From the NCBI RefSeq assembly GCF_963855985.1, contig NC_087099.1, forward strand, positions 3,378,001-3,442,000: DNA of 64,000 nucleotides, in the 5' to 3' direction. How positions within the stretch are numbered: position 1 is the stretch's first letter; each line of letters starts with the position of its first letter. Of this stretch, positions 22,506-35,137 are shown one piece after another. The translations under genes were made by a program, and so were the position numbers. Source of the stretch: Ostrinia nubilalis (Eukaryota; Arthropoda; Insecta; Lepidoptera; Crambidae). The notes below the pieces were generated by a model. The model had not been told where the DNA came from. It saw only the letters and a program-made list of their open reading frames with translations, and made no database searches.

Positions 22506-23896
22506 AATGAACGATATATCTGTAGCAACAGATCTAGCTAACTACCCGTGTAATGTCCAAACACTCGGATAGACGTAAAAAAGCGATGGGGAGACTCATA
22601 ACTTTGAGGACCAGAGAGGAGGACAACCGCGTTTATGGATCACAGAATCCGCACAACAGACGTCACTAAACTTAAATATTGCACGTCACAGAACACTGAA
22701 AATAATTATTCAGCAAAATACGAAGTACAAAAGCATTCAGCACAGTCCCACTTAGTGCAAAGTGCTTTTGTGTTTTAACTTCATAGCTCTTTGTTATGTA
22801 CGCGCTGCCAGTTGTCCCGATTTGTTTGGGACGTCGTATTTACAAGACCAAAAATTTTTTTAAAATCACAACTTTAAAATTCATACTGTAAAGTCAAATA
22901 GCAATATGTATGTGCAAGAAATAAGGTAACTGAAGTGTTAATGGGTTAGTTATAGCTATAGAAAAGATTACTAGTGAGGTGAAGAAGTTGTTATCTTTTA
23001 TAGAAGCCGAAGCTTGGAGCGCTCGTCAGCAAAATGAAGCGTCGATTCTCACAGTTTCTAGCGCCAATTGCGGATCGTGCTTGTAGCATGCGTATGTCCA
23101 CCATCAAACTAACGTGTATTTAACCTTGTGATCAGTAATGACCTTGGCATCTTTTGCATGAGACTTTGGCGAGACAAATGAGTTTCTATTGCACCAGCGT
23201 TCACGCACGACGAAATACGCCTTGCATCTTACTATTTACCGTCTGGAAGTAAATGGTAGGTACATAAAAGATTTATGTAGGTACTTTTTACCAAATGTAC
23301 TTTCTAGGCAACTCTAGTTATGGCAATAGATCATTAAAAGCGTTACGAGGGCTTGACTCAGACTGTTGAAAATAGCCCCACATTTTCAGGACCGTCTTTT
23401 TACATTGGAAATTACGTCGGTGAGCTCATGGTGCGACAAATAATGGGTTTCAGCATAAAAATATTGACTTTACCACACAATATTAAGAAGTGCAAACACT
23501 GTTGGCCTCGTAGCAAAATCAAGGTTTGACAAAGCATTCAATAGCTAGAGAAATAGAGCGCATAGTTTTCATATTTTTAACGAATATATCATCTTGGAGA
23601 AAAGTATGCACCTTAGCCAATTTCCTTGAATTTGATATTGGCAAAGGTCACAAAAACATTATGGTGTGATAATTTTTGAGGATTAGATGGGTGTTTTTGA
23701 TCCAAATCACTCTTTATATTGCAAGTGTAGATGTATAAATCCATACAAATAAAACTGGGCCAGTGAAGAGGACACGCGACTCCCCACGCGGGCTCACGCG
23801 GATCAACAGATAATTGCTGGCTAACCACTTGGGGATACGAGTGACACTATTCACTATTATGAATGTAGCTCTACCTGCCACAAAAAGTTTTTATAG

Positions 23897-24033
23897 TACA
23901 GTCAGTCAAGTAGTTCGTGACACCCAAAGTGGCCAAAAAAGTTGCTAATACAACCTTATTTCAATTGTAACAAAGACGTGCTGCGAACTTTTTGCCTACT
24001 TTGGGTGTTACCAACTATTTCACGCTGACTGTA
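23897..24033. mobile_element. Tc1/mariner-like MITE, 137 bp
   Basis: TACAGTCAGTCAAGTAGTTC and CTATTTCACGCTGACTGTA are inverted ends at a TA target. CACCCAAAGT and ACTTTGGGTG pair further in. Confidence 0.8.
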
Positions 24034-24069
24034 CATACGTAATAGTCTTCCCACAAGGCACTGGATAAC

Positions 24070-24180
24070 TTGACCTTCACTGGTTGGGTTTTTATTGGCG
24101 GTCAAGCTGTAGATCCCGGTTACACAGGAGTTGCAGCGGTGGGAACGAAAGGTGATAATAGTCCCGTAGAAAGAAACTGG
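24070..24180 (+). repeat. Dispersed repeat 'GACCTTCACTGGT', copy 2
   Basis: The best-preserved of three related fragments, with TTTTTATTGGCGGTCAAGCT and AGATCCCGGTTACACAG. Class unknown; it looks like a retroposon piece. Confidence 0.5.
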
Positions 24181-24744
24181 TAGAGACTATTAAGACCAGA
24201 ACAATAATAATTTTACATGCATTGTAGTCGCATTATTAGAAGTCCTAACTCGACCTTCTCTTTGTATAGCAACAATAATAGTAGTGTCCCAAGAGGCACT
24301 CTTTGAAATAAAACACTTAGCACTAGCACAGCGTTTTCTTTTGTTTGGCTTTGTGAGAAAATTATACTAACTGCTAGCACTTCTACAATACTACATTGCA
24401 GCAATAAAAAGTCATAAAATAAAAGGAATGTGTTCATTACCCAAATCATGAGCGTCTGTTGGTATTTCTTTGTACGCCTAGTACAATATCAGGTAAAGTG
24501 AAGGAGTTTACTCTTTCCAGTATCTATGACACCCATGGACTTAGAGTGACATAAATATTGTAGCCATCAGAATATTTATTGCAGACTTGAATCAACCTGT
24601 TTGTCTAAAATTACACATTTTATTTACGAAATACGGATTGCATTTAAAGCTTTTGTTCCCATTGTGTCATAATCAGTCATTTTAGTACCTAGAATTAATC
24701 GGAACTGATTCCAATTACACCTCCTCAATGCCATCGGATAACTT

Positions 24745-24887
24745 ATTTATCGAGGAAGGCTTTAAGCTATACATATGACATCACCCTACAGCCAATAGGG
24801 GTAGAGAAGTATAGAAAAATGTTGCAAAAACGGGAAATATTATTCAAACTATTTTCACTTACGAAGTCGCGAGCACAGCTAGTGTTT
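24745..24887 (+). mobile_element. Helitron 3' fragment
   Basis: GACATCACCCTACAGCCAAT is shared with 43890-43910. The block ends near GAAGTCGCGAGCACAGCTAGT, a Helitron-like 3' end. Confidence 0.45.
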
Positions 24888-25887
24888 TACAAACGCGACA
24901 CAGTAAAATAAAATTTTCACATAAACATCCTCCACCGCCTGTCCTTCACCGCGTTAAAGCCTGCAGTGATATCAGTGTTAGTAAAAGGCTAGACGTCCTC
25001 GTGGAGTGAACTACTCAGCCACCTGCTAAAGTACGCTCGGGCTAATTACATAATTACCGTGAACTGGTAATAGACTCCTTAAAATATACGGGATTTTACG
25101 TAAACGCTTGCCAATTTTGTAAGTTGAAATAAATATGTGTAGTTGTGAATTACCTGCTGAAATAGAATATTAAAATTAGAAGAAATTACTAAAGGGGAAT
25201 ATTACACGTTAATTATTTTAACTCAAATTATCCTATTAGCAACAATCAGTAACATGACATGGTAACAAAATATAAGTAGGTGTTTGCTGGTATTTGCCTA
25301 AAAGTTTAAGGGGAATTATAAAACGATCGACTAAAAAATAACTTAGCGACTGATGATGGCATACTGTTTTAATAAATTGAGCGGTATGAATTTGAGTAAG
25401 CGAAAAATTAACTTAACTAACGACGAATATTGATTAATAATCAAATGCAGAACGAGCTTACAAAAAGTGGGTTATGTTTAATCCATTTTAGATATTAAAA
25501 TTCTGTCCGTGCGATTACATTACTAAGTGAGCGACTAGAAATACAAAGAGGGCAACTTCAATATTAAGAAAGATTCGATTTTTTCCAATTGAAGTTATTT
25601 CCAACGAACAACTAAAAAGTTCACTTCCAGCAAAGTTTTGTTAGCTGCATTATTAATGATTATTGGTTACTGATATTCTATGTGAGGTCTTATGTTCTTT
25701 ATTTTGATATGTTTTCTAATGAAGTAACTTCATAAGAGAATTCCTCTGTCGCGATTTCTGTCTGTTGCTACCTATATGGTAGCCCAATAGTCATTAGAAT
25801 CCTCTACGTTACCTGAGGCACCTAATATTGAGCTTGGACAATGGATTTTGGATCTAGCAATTCGGCTGAAATTAACAACACTACCAC
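24888..25887. other. No gene recognised
   Basis: AT-rich sequence with no feature I can support. Confidence 0.35.
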
Positions 25888-26101
25888 TAAAGCCTGGTCC
25901 GTGAGCACGTAGAATCCCGTCCAATGACCCCAAGCTACCCATCCTTATCGCTCGCGCGTAATTATATTGCTGTCGCGACTGTGCGACGCGTGCCCGCAGT
26001 GAGTGTGCGAGCGCGACAGCAACATAATTACGTGCGAGCGACAAGGATGGGCAGCTTGGGGTCATTGGACGGGATTCTACGTGCTCACGGACCAGGCTTT
26101 A
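25888..26101. mobile_element. Foldback MITE, 214 bp
   Basis: Arms of about 90 bp run from TAAAGCCTGGTCCGTGAGCA to TGCTCACGGACCAGGCTTTA. The near-mirror frames on the two strands (both reading M-T-P-S-x-P-S-L-S-L-A-R-N-Y) are a by-product of the palindrome. Confidence 0.85.
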
Positions 26102-27777
26102 GAAGCAAAAATGATTCCCGTTGGACAAAAAAGAAAACAAGGTCGGCCTGCTAAGTCCAAGCCAGCACTTATTTGCCAATGACGATGAGTATAATAGTAG
26201 GGCTCCTCATGCCTATCAATGTTCCATACAATTAATGATATTACTTTTTGTAGTCGACTGAAGTGACTTATTTTGTTTTGTTATTTCGATTTATGTAAAT
26301 GCATATTATTACTACTTGTTTCATTTCATCACCCTTAAATTTTAATAATTACTTGGCTAATATAATAGTGTTTCTTCAAATATCATTTTTAATGTGAGCT
26401 CATAATACTTTGTTCATTGTAGTATTTTTCAGTGGTTTTTGTATTTGAAACACTTCATTTAAGATAAAATGCCGCTCAATATAAAAAAAACATTTGCCAA
26501 ATATTGAAAATAATGCAGGACGTAACGTTGGCGCTCAAACAAATATTAGGTCGCTCAAATATTAAGAAGCATCTCATTGTGTATTTTAAGTACCTCAAAT
26601 TAATGTTTGTTAGTTGCTGTTCTGTTGATTTCTCATGTTTCGCAGTCAGTCGCTCAGTTAGTAATACTATAACCTAAATTAATTATTTTTGACACTTAAA
26701 ACTTTAATTTACAGTCACTCGTTTTAATACTACCCAAAGTTTAATATTAATTGAATAGCTAGAATGACAAGTAAAATAAGAAAGCATTTGAATTAGCCTC
26801 CAAGTTTTCTTAAAATTTTCGGATTTTTTTTTTATTTGGATTGGCATAATACTCTCCTTCACTTCACAAACATCTCTTCATGTCTTTGCGCTATATATTT
26901 TATCTACCTAACTATTGAATGTAGGTACAGACGGCAGCACATCAAGCTAAAAACTGCGGGGTCTTAATCAGTTGTAATACAGGCGAGTTTGCAATAAAAA
27001 TGTACTTTAATCTTCTGTCGACTTTACCTAGACGTCAACTTTTAGCTAACCTACAAACTTAACCACGAATGTCGTTTCCTTATAAAGTTGTTATAAGACC
27101 CTTGAACTGTTTGGAAGCAATAAATTGGTTTTGCTGCATTCTGCATTGCATACTTACAAACTTTGATAAACTTGTGAGGTGGGTTTGCCAATAAGACTCA
27201 GTTGTTAACACCAGCTATTATTAAAACTTATTCTAATTTTTGTAAAATTATTGTAAAGTTTTGTGCGTGGTGTAGTTTTGCGCATCTAATGTATCTAATG
27301 TATTAATCTTTAATCAATTCAAATGAGTTATTAAGTTACCTAGAAAGCTTTAGTTTGTCTCCAATTTTGTTCACACGAACCCATTTTAATATTATTATTT
27401 AGGATGTATTAAACAAGGGGACTTTGCCTAAGCAACAGATTATAGTCACATACAAAATTCAGCATATTAAGAAAAGTTTTTTTCTGACTCAATTGAGAAT
27501 CGAATCTGACACCCAACGCATCAGGTCATCGTTGTAAGACGGTGATTACCCGTTCCCACGTCCTGACCGTGACCTACAAGTTTCAAGGCGGGCGTGAATT
27601 TTCACAGCGCATATAGAGAGACCCCAATAATTATGAGGAAGCTAGGAAGTACCAGGTTTTTTCACTCACAATGGAGGCTTTTGGTCTGCACTTCACCTGA
27701 TTGAAAGTAATCATCAAGCTGAAGGTGGAAGGAAGCCATTAACCATTGAGGAAAAAAATCCCTTTCTATGATTATAC
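26102..27777. other. No gene recognised
   Basis: AT-rich. A GC patch at 27500-27600 may be an old retroposon, but it has no tail or duplication. Confidence 0.3.
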
Positions 27778-28257
27778 TACACTCAACATCAAATAAACCG
27801 CACCTTCCGCGACGCGAACTTTAAAGACTTTCTTCTGACACAATTATGGTACCCCAACAATATTGGTGTTATTTGAAAGCCTAATACACCATATACCATA
27901 AATGTGACTTGAAAATAGACCTCACTTTGGGCACACCTCTGGGATCAATTAGACCAATTTTTATGGTTATAAAACCAAATAAAGATCTCACGTGTCCTTT
28001 TTAACAGATGGATAGCGATTAATCCCAACTTAACAGTTTTATAGTCATAAAAAATGGCCATAGCGTAACTACCTATTTTTTGAAGAAGTGACTCTGGATC
28101 CTTGTAAAGACACATTTTTGGGGTAAAAACCTTTCCTTTAATGAAATGAAGTTTAGAAATAGGCTTTCAAATGGTATCAACGTTGGTGGGAAGTGGGGAT
28201 GCATACGTTTGATAAGTGCTTGTCGCGGGAGGTGCGATTTATTTGATGCCGAGTGTA
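27778..28257. mobile_element. TIR element, 480 bp, TA target
   Basis: The ends TACACTCAACATCAAATAAA and TTTATTTGATGCCGAGTGTA are inverted and continue through CGCACCTTCCGCGAC and GTCGCGGGAGGTGCG. Subterminal repeats (TTGAAAGCCTAATA with AAATAGGCTTTCAA) are also inverted. It looks non-autonomous. Confidence 0.8.
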
Positions 28258-28529
28258 TTATAAGTTTATGAATTTAACTTTCTAACGAGACAGACACTTT
28301 ACTACACGCCTCATAATTTTATTATCCCATTATTATATTATTTGCAAAAAATAGTCCAACATTTTTCAGACGTGTTGCCACTCTAGAGTGGCAAATGTTG
28401 TCGCGTGAGTGCAATGTGAAAGCTCGCGGTTTTCAAGTGTATTCATTCAAAATGAAATGGAACCAGAAATTAAGTTAAACAGCCAATACAAAACGTCCTA
28501 TATTTTTTTTTACTGTATCTAAGTATTTA

Positions 28530-28632
28530 ATCATCATCATCATCAATATCGTCATTTCAGCCATAGGACGTCCAATGCTGAACATAGGCCTCCCTAATGA
28601 TTTCCATGTTGAGCGGTTGCAACCGTTCAGCT
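28530..28632 (-). pseudogene. RTE-like retrotransposon 3' end
   Basis: On the minus strand it ends GGACGTCCTATGGCTGAAAT plus a (GAT)n tail, as in the copy at 1986-2254. It is truncated after about 100 bp. Confidence 0.65.
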
Positions 28633-29261
28633 CTTTCTAAGTATTTATTTTAATAAATTTCCTTAATACTCCTACATTGTTTCACCATGTCAGCCGACCC
28701 TACGTTTCTCCTGAAAATATGAAACGGGCGCGTTTCCTTAGCACGCGAAAATTGAAGGGCAGATTATATGGGCGTGTAATTGTTAGGGAAAATGCGTTTC
28801 GTCGAGGAACGGCAAGCAATTAAATTTCACATTAGACCGTTTGTTCAGAAGCAATCGGGCGCAGTTTATAAGCGATGGAAGATAATCATGGTACGACAGT
28901 ACATTAGACTTTATTTTTGTTGCAAAGTCACCCATATTACAACTTCTTTAAGAACCAGTGTCCAGCTTGATGTGCCGTCGTCTGTATTATTATCGGTACA
29001 ACAATGGTGTTCCTGTTAAAATAATTGTAACAGAATTTTGCAATCGAAGAAATGTTTTTTATGTAAAGGAACAGCAAATAAGTTACAATGCAGCGATAGA
29101 TATGAAAAATAATTTAAAAATCGATATCAGATGTGGGAAGAAAATATAATTTTATTTGAATGTTCTTTTGCAAATATAAGTAAATTTAACCAAACATGGA
29201 CAAAAACCTCCTAAAAGGATTCCCAAAACGACCGGTCCCTTACTGTCCACATCTAGGTGCT

Positions 29262-29702
29262 TCTTATAATTTCTTAACTATTCTGTCACCGTGTGAAAGC
29301 AATGGTAAGCGTGTGGTCGCTTACTATGGGCCTCATAAGAAGGCTCAAGGTCACGCAAAGGGCGATGGAGCGGGCTATGCTCGGAGTTTCCCTGCGTGAT
29401 CGAATCATAAATGAGGAGATCCGCAGGAGAACCAAAGTAACCGACATAGCTCGCAGAATTGCTAAAATCAAGTGGCAGTGGGCGGGGCACATAGCTCGTA
29501 GAGACGATGGTCGTTGGGGCAGTAAAGTTCTCGAGTGGCGACCACGGGCTGGAAGACGTAGCGTGGGCAGGCCTCCTGCTAGGTGGACCGACGATCTGGT
29601 AAAGGTCCCGGGAAGAGCCTGGATGCGGGCAGCGCAGGACCGTTCATTGTGGAAAACCTTGGGGGAGGCCTTTGTCCAGCAGTGGACGTCATTTGGCTGA
29701 AA
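29262..29702 (+). pseudogene. RTE-like retrotransposon C-terminal coding end
   Basis: The best-preserved copy has a continuous 135-codon frame (29293-29700) with I-K-W-Q-W-A-G-H-I-A-R-R, G-R-W-G-S-K-V-L-E-W-R-P-R, G-R-P-P-A-R-W-T-D-D-L and V-Q-Q-W-T-S-F-G-stop. This is the C-terminal tail of an endonuclease/reverse transcriptase, the enzyme that nicks target DNA and copies the element's RNA. The catalytic endonuclease and RT domains are absent, so it is a 5'-truncated dead copy. It ends in AAACGAACG, as at 63554, rather than in TGA repeats. Confidence 0.8.
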
Positions 29703-31489
29703 CGAACGTGAAAGCAAATATTAGGTAGGTATTATGTTTTATTGTAGTAATTTATTTGAACAATTTATTTCATATCTTTGTACCTATAAGTAGACTTTGC
29801 ACTCTCCTTTGTAATAATAAGTTTCAACTTTATCCTGTTAGTCCCAATTTGCTTATAGAAAAATGCAAAGAGCTTTGATTGGAGAGGTCATTTCTTTTAA
29901 CTCTTATTATTGATGTTTGTCGAGCGTGTATCTAGACTAGACATTGACTTTGGCCGATTTTTTGGCATTGAGTCTAATCAATACTCAATTTATTCAGCAC
30001 TGAATTGGGTCAGTTCAAATAAATCAGTGTTGCTTTTTGCGAGACATTATGTAACCATTGTCACTGCTTTCTGCTAAAAAAAATAGTAGATACAGGCCTT
30101 TTGTAAATACTGCTTATGCTCATATTAGTTTCAATTCACGATGAAAACAATGTTAGTAGGTACGTATTTACAGATGGAAAACAAAGTGATAAAAACTATC
30201 TAATTCGTTTTATTTGGATGTGCATTTTTGTTACTATGACAAAAACATTTGCATTTATGAATATTGGTTTATTATCCTTGAACTGAGTTGCACTAATTGA
30301 CTTTAACAAAGGTCAAAAATCTGTCAAACTGCATAGAAAAAGCACCGGTTTATTGTTTTAAGTTGCGGTTAAAGTATTTTAGTGCCCAATTAACTTAATA
30401 AATATAAAACTAGGTAGAGTTTGAGTAAAACGACGATTAAAGCCTGAGATTCATATTACTCAAGAACAGTATTTTTAATTCTTGCCCTACCTACCTACCT
30501 ATAAGCTTCATAGTTAGTAGACAGTTAGACAGAGGCCCAAACTGATCTGGGTGTCAAGTATCTAAGGCTTTACAAACTTCAATGAATAATGCTGTAAGTA
30601 TTTGATACAGGAATGGATGCTTTAAATGTTCACGGCCATTTTGAAGTATTGATTTGGATTTTGCCGTTATTATTTCATAGTTTCTCGTTTATATTGACGC
30701 TTTTTTGATTGTTTGTATTAGTCACGCTTATCGGTTAAGGAAGTTTTGAGATGAATGCGGTTAAACTTCGGAATATTTGTACGGATACTCGTTTACGTCA
30801 TTCATAGTATTCTATACTGACTCATGCATTTGATTGAAAACTTGTTGTTTGCCGGTAGAGCCGGTTTCTACTCATTTACATTCGGCGGTTGGTCCGCGAC
30901 AACATTTTCTTCATATTAGATAAGGAAAGAATTTTATAATACATAGGTACACCTATTATTATACATACTTTTTATTTGTATTTTTTAATTACACAGATCC
31001 AGGTCCTAAAACATTAAGTACATTACAAAACATTAGAACTCCATAAAAATAATTTTGATGATCTTTTTAAATATTGTAAAGTTTAAGTATTATCAAAGTT
31101 GCACAATGTAATGCACATGACCTAAATATATTCACAAATGTGAAGCTACAAAGAAGGCTAGTAACTATTAATCACCCAGCAAGTAAATAATTTCTTATAA
31201 TAATTGAATAGGTAGTACATACCTAGGTATTATCATTTTGCGACATTAACATTTAACACAATGGTAATACATACCAAATTGCAATAAATGACTTCTACAA
31301 AAGAACTCTCGAAAAGTCCCTAACGACTAAAGGGCAGTGATAAAAGTGATTTATAAGGGTGTAATTAGCGCAGCCACAATAAACTCTGAAGTAGAAATGC
31401 TAACGATACTTATTTTGCTCTTGTTTTAAAGGTAGGTAGATCTCTCTTTGAAATTACTGAAATTCAGTACTTTATCGTTGAATGAACCC
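29703..31489. other. No gene; degraded MITE at 30283-30375
   Basis: 30283-30375 keeps parts of the GCTGAGTTGCACCACC family (GAGTTGCACTAA, AAAAATCTGTCAAACT, AGCACCGGTT). The rest is AT-rich without recognisable content. Confidence 0.4.
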
Positions 31490-31531
31490 ATGGGTTTCCA
31501 CAACGACCGGTCCTGCGTGGCCCGCATTCAG
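31490..31531 (-). repeat. Short RTE fragment
   Basis: Forty bases (CCACAACGACCGGTCCTGCG and onward) match the complement of the RTE 3' coding end at 29262-29702 and 63390-63560. Confidence 0.5.
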
Positions 31532-31804
31532 GCACAAATTAGTGACTTACAGAGTTATTTTAATAACATAGTCAAGGAGACGTCAAACAATCTATACTTA
31601 TTTATAAGAAGAAAACTGACTGACATAGAGCATACATCAATCCCATACTCCATAGGATTCTTATAACGTAGGTGAAGACCAAGAAAGAAGGGATTATCTC
31701 GCACAGCTTTACTTTTACACGTTGTACGCCACGCGGCTCACCGGTGAGCCACGAATAATAAAATTTCTATTGTGTCTTGTGTTCTCGGCAGTCAGTCGTA
31801 AGGC

Positions 31805-31850
31805 CGGTTTCCAAATCAAATCAAAATCAAATCAAATCACTTTATCAAAT
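31805..31850. repeat. (TCAAA)n simple repeat
   Basis: Imperfect TCAAA/TCAAAA repeats, probably a LINE tail on the minus strand. A shorter one lies at 8463-8480. Confidence 0.6.
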
Positions 31851-32610
31851 CACCAAGCCCACCATCAAACAATTACTAAGCTTACGGAGCTATATTGAGG
31901 CGTTCAATCCTGAAAGTCCATAACATTCGGCATAAAACCCATACTTTCTACCGCAAGCACTTCTAATCGAAAATTACTTCTCCCGTAATGTGGTTCGCTC
32001 CCGTATGAAATTTACGAGGTTAATTTCCACACACGACAATACCCGCGCCTACGGTGTGCCGTAAAGTTACAATAGAAATAGAATGAGTAAGTTCTTTCCT
32101 TTATAATTATGTAGGATTGTTTTTAACTAGGTATATTAACCCCCTTGTGTCCCTTAGAAGCTCTTATCTTAACAATCAATATACCTACAGTACTATTTTT
32201 GCTACTTTCAGTTTGAAATAAATTAATCATAATCATTCCTATTAAGTACATTCTCATTTTTGTAACTAACTTTTGTTTTTGTCTAAACCCCTAGTTGCAA
32301 CTTAAAATGAAAATGGAAAGCTTAAAAAAGATGCAATAGGAACAAATTTACAAAAAAGATGTAGTAAAATTTTCTCATACCTATTAATTTATCGTCACAA
32401 CAAAAGATAACAAATAATAAAGATGAGACTACTTCTTTTACTTCCATTAGAACATAATGCACAATTACTTGGTTTCTTTCTTTGCGACGTCGACGTTTCA
32501 TTTCGCGAGGTCGAAGTATTCTTTCTTTTTCAATAATCATCCCTGAAGATCGTGAGAAAGAAAACTTTTTAGGGATAAGACGGAGGTAGAAGTAATGAGT
32601 CTTATTCACA

Positions 32611-32813
32611 TCTTGTTACTAATATAATATTATTAAATGCGAAAGTTTGTGTGGATGTCTGGACGTTTGTTACTCTTTCACGCAAAAACTACTAAATAGA
32701 TTTTGATGACACTTTACAGTAATATTGTTTATAACCCAGAATAACATATAGGCATTTATGACGATATGTGACAAACTAAATTTCACGCGGGTGAAGCCGC
32801 GGGAAAAAGCTAG
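32611..32813 (+). mobile_element. Lep1-type Helitron, copy 2
   Basis: It starts TCTTGTTACTAATATAATAT and ends with the hairpin CGCGGGTGAAGCCGCGGG and CTAG|T. It aligns with 4479-4673 along its length. Confidence 0.85.
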
Positions 32814-33498
32814 TACTTTATAAAAGTCGGTTAAAATCCTTATCTTTATCCAGATTTATTTATAATAGTAAACAAACGTCTCAGTTATTCAATTAATGAA
32901 TAATATTCTAGTAGTAAGACACGAAACTCAAATCAGTTATGCAAATTACCACGGTAATTAGAGACCGATAGAATCCCAATTCCCAAACACATAAATTACA
33001 AAACATTTAAGATTGCATTGACCCAAACACACTTGTGTTTTCAATGATAACGACGCGGACGGTACTTTTTCTTTTGCGGGTATTTCTAAATGTTTTTTGA
33101 TGTCCCTTGTCACAGTTTCACCGTAAAATTACACTTTCTAATGACATTCTTAACCATATAGAAGCCCAAAAGAAAATACTTATGCTCGTTTTCTCCATCA
33201 ATCCCTAAGTTTTAAGTGAACCGTTTGAAAACAAAATTCCTGTTATGTGTTACTATAGGGGTCACTTAAAAAATAGAGATTGATGGTGAAAACGGGCATT
33301 AGACTCGTATTCTAAAACGACTCTACAAAATTCCACCAAGTAGGTATATGATTAGTAAAATTTTAGTAATGGGACCAATTTGTATAGTATTGGTAAGTCC
33401 AGATTGATACTTAGTTCACGGTCTAACCCTAAGTATAGTACTAACACATGACTATAATTTAAAAAATGTGGCAACAACACATACACGTAATCATATTT

Positions 33499-33785
33499 GT
33501 CGGCCCTTTGGTGTAGTGGTTCGAAACGGACTACTATTCCGGAGGTAGCGGGTTCGATTCCCGCACAGTACAAACATTTGTGTGCAGGAACACATTTGTT
33601 TGTATTGGACTGGGTGTTTTCTATGTATAATAAGTATGTATTTACAAAAAAAAAATTAAGTGTGTATATTATATCTGTTGTCTAGTACCCATAGTACAAG
33701 CTTTGCTTAGTTTGGGACTAGAAGCGCAGTGTAAAATGTCCAAGGATATTTATTTATTTATTATTTATTTATATACTTATTTACA
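33499..33785 (+). mobile_element. tRNA-derived SINE, full length
   Basis: The head has a box-A-like TGTAGTGGTTCG and a perfect box B (GGTTCGATTCC at about 33551), so it can bind RNA polymerase III factors. The body and TTTATTTATTT tail match 5377-5578. The acceptor arms do not pair, so it is not a working tRNA gene. Confidence 0.8.
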
Positions 33786-33788
33786 CAA

Positions 33789-34138
33789 CTAGCGGCCGCC
33801 TGCGACTTCGTACGCGTGGATCCCGTTTTACCCCCTTCATCTATCTTACGCGGTTTAGATTTTTTCATACAAATGTTTTTTCCCGCTTACTCCCGTTCCC
33901 GTGGGAATTTTGCAATATCCTGTTGTAACTAAGCTTTAAGTTTACTAAGGTACCTGCATTCCAAATTTCAAGCGTCTAACTTAAGCGGTTTAGGTTTTCC
34001 ATACAAAAGGATTTTCCCGCTAATTCCCGTTCCCGTGGGAATTCATAAGTATGCTATAACCTGCCCAGGAGTATGAAGAATAATTGTACCAAGTTTCGTT
34101 AAAATCCATCGAGTAGTTTTTGTTTCTATAAGGAACAT

Positions 34139-34171
<33 letters not shown>

Positions 34172-34290
34172 AATTTTACTGATTGCATTTTTATCATCAG
34201 TATCGATCACTAATTACCCCTTGATAGTTATTTTGGAAATATATTTGATGTACAGAATTGACCTTTCTACAGATTTATTATAAGTATAGA
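33789..34290 (-). mobile_element. Non-autonomous Helitron, left member of inverted pair
   Basis: On the minus strand it starts TCTATACTTATAATAAATCT and ends GGCGGCCGCTAG before T. It contains a CTGT/ACAG microsatellite (34138-34168) and paired blocks of the type CCCACGGGAACGGG. It is the mirror of 34623-35137. Confidence 0.85.
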
Positions 34291-34622
34291 TAATGGAATC
34301 TAAGGACAAGTGTAGGTACTAGATACATTCGGCCTTCATTCAATGCTACGAAGGGTTTTCAGTTTCGTTCAGTGTGTACCCGGACCTTTGTACACGTCCC
34401 TTTCAAAACTGTAGAAATAGAGAGAGGCCATCAATCTTGGTTACAAGTAGGATAGTTGAGTTTATGAGCCACAAAAAGGTTTTATTTATTACTTACAGAG
34501 AGGGTGTTTACATCAATTAATTGTATGCCAAATAAACGTTTTCTATTATTTCGATCCCTGGTAATCCCCGTAGCAAAATGATAAAAAGGGTCTAATTTTA
34601 AAATGTTGATAGCCTAATAAAA

Positions 34623-34742
34623 TCTATACTTATAATAAATACTGTAGAGAGGTCAATTCTGTACATGAAATATATTTTCAAAATAACTATCAGGGGGTGA
34701 TTAGTGATCGATACTGATGCCAAAAATGCAATCAGTAAAATT

Positions 34743-34787
<45 letters not shown>

Positions 34788-35137
34788 ATGTTCCTTATAG
34801 AAACAAAAACTACTCGACGGATTTTAACGAAACTTGGTACAATTATTCTTCATACTCCTGGGCAGGTTATAGGATACTTAGGTATTCCCACGGGAACGGG
34901 CATTAGCGGGAAAATCCTTTTGTATGAAAAATCTAAACCGCTTAAGTTAGACGCTTGAAATTTGGCATGCAGGTCCCTTAGTAAACTTAAAGCTTAGTTA
35001 CAACAGGATATTGCAAAATTCCAACGGGAACGGGAGTTAGCGGGAAAAAACATTTGTATGAAAAAATCTAAACCGCGTAAGATAGATGAAGGAGGTAAAA
35101 CGGGATCCACGCGTACGAAGTCGCGGGCGGCCGCTAG
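34623..35137 (+). mobile_element. Non-autonomous Helitron, right member of inverted pair
   Basis: It starts TCTATACTTATAATAAATAC after an A and ends GGCGGCCGCTAG before a T, with a (GTCT)n microsatellite at 34747-34787. It is nearly identical to the minus-strand copy 330 bp away, head to head. Confidence 0.85.

Noticed and set aside
25772..26154. Overlapping frames sharing M-T-P-S-x-P-S-L-S-L-A-R-N-Y on both strands
   Set aside because: They are produced by the arms of the 214-bp foldback MITE at 25888-26101.
29278..29717. Minus-strand frame of 143 codons as a gene
   Set aside because: It is the shadow of the RTE coding end on the plus strand, which has the recognised conserved peptide.
33499..33568. 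Functional tRNA gene
   Set aside because: Box B is perfect, but acceptor and anticodon stems do not pair and the sequence continues into a SINE body and TTTA tail.
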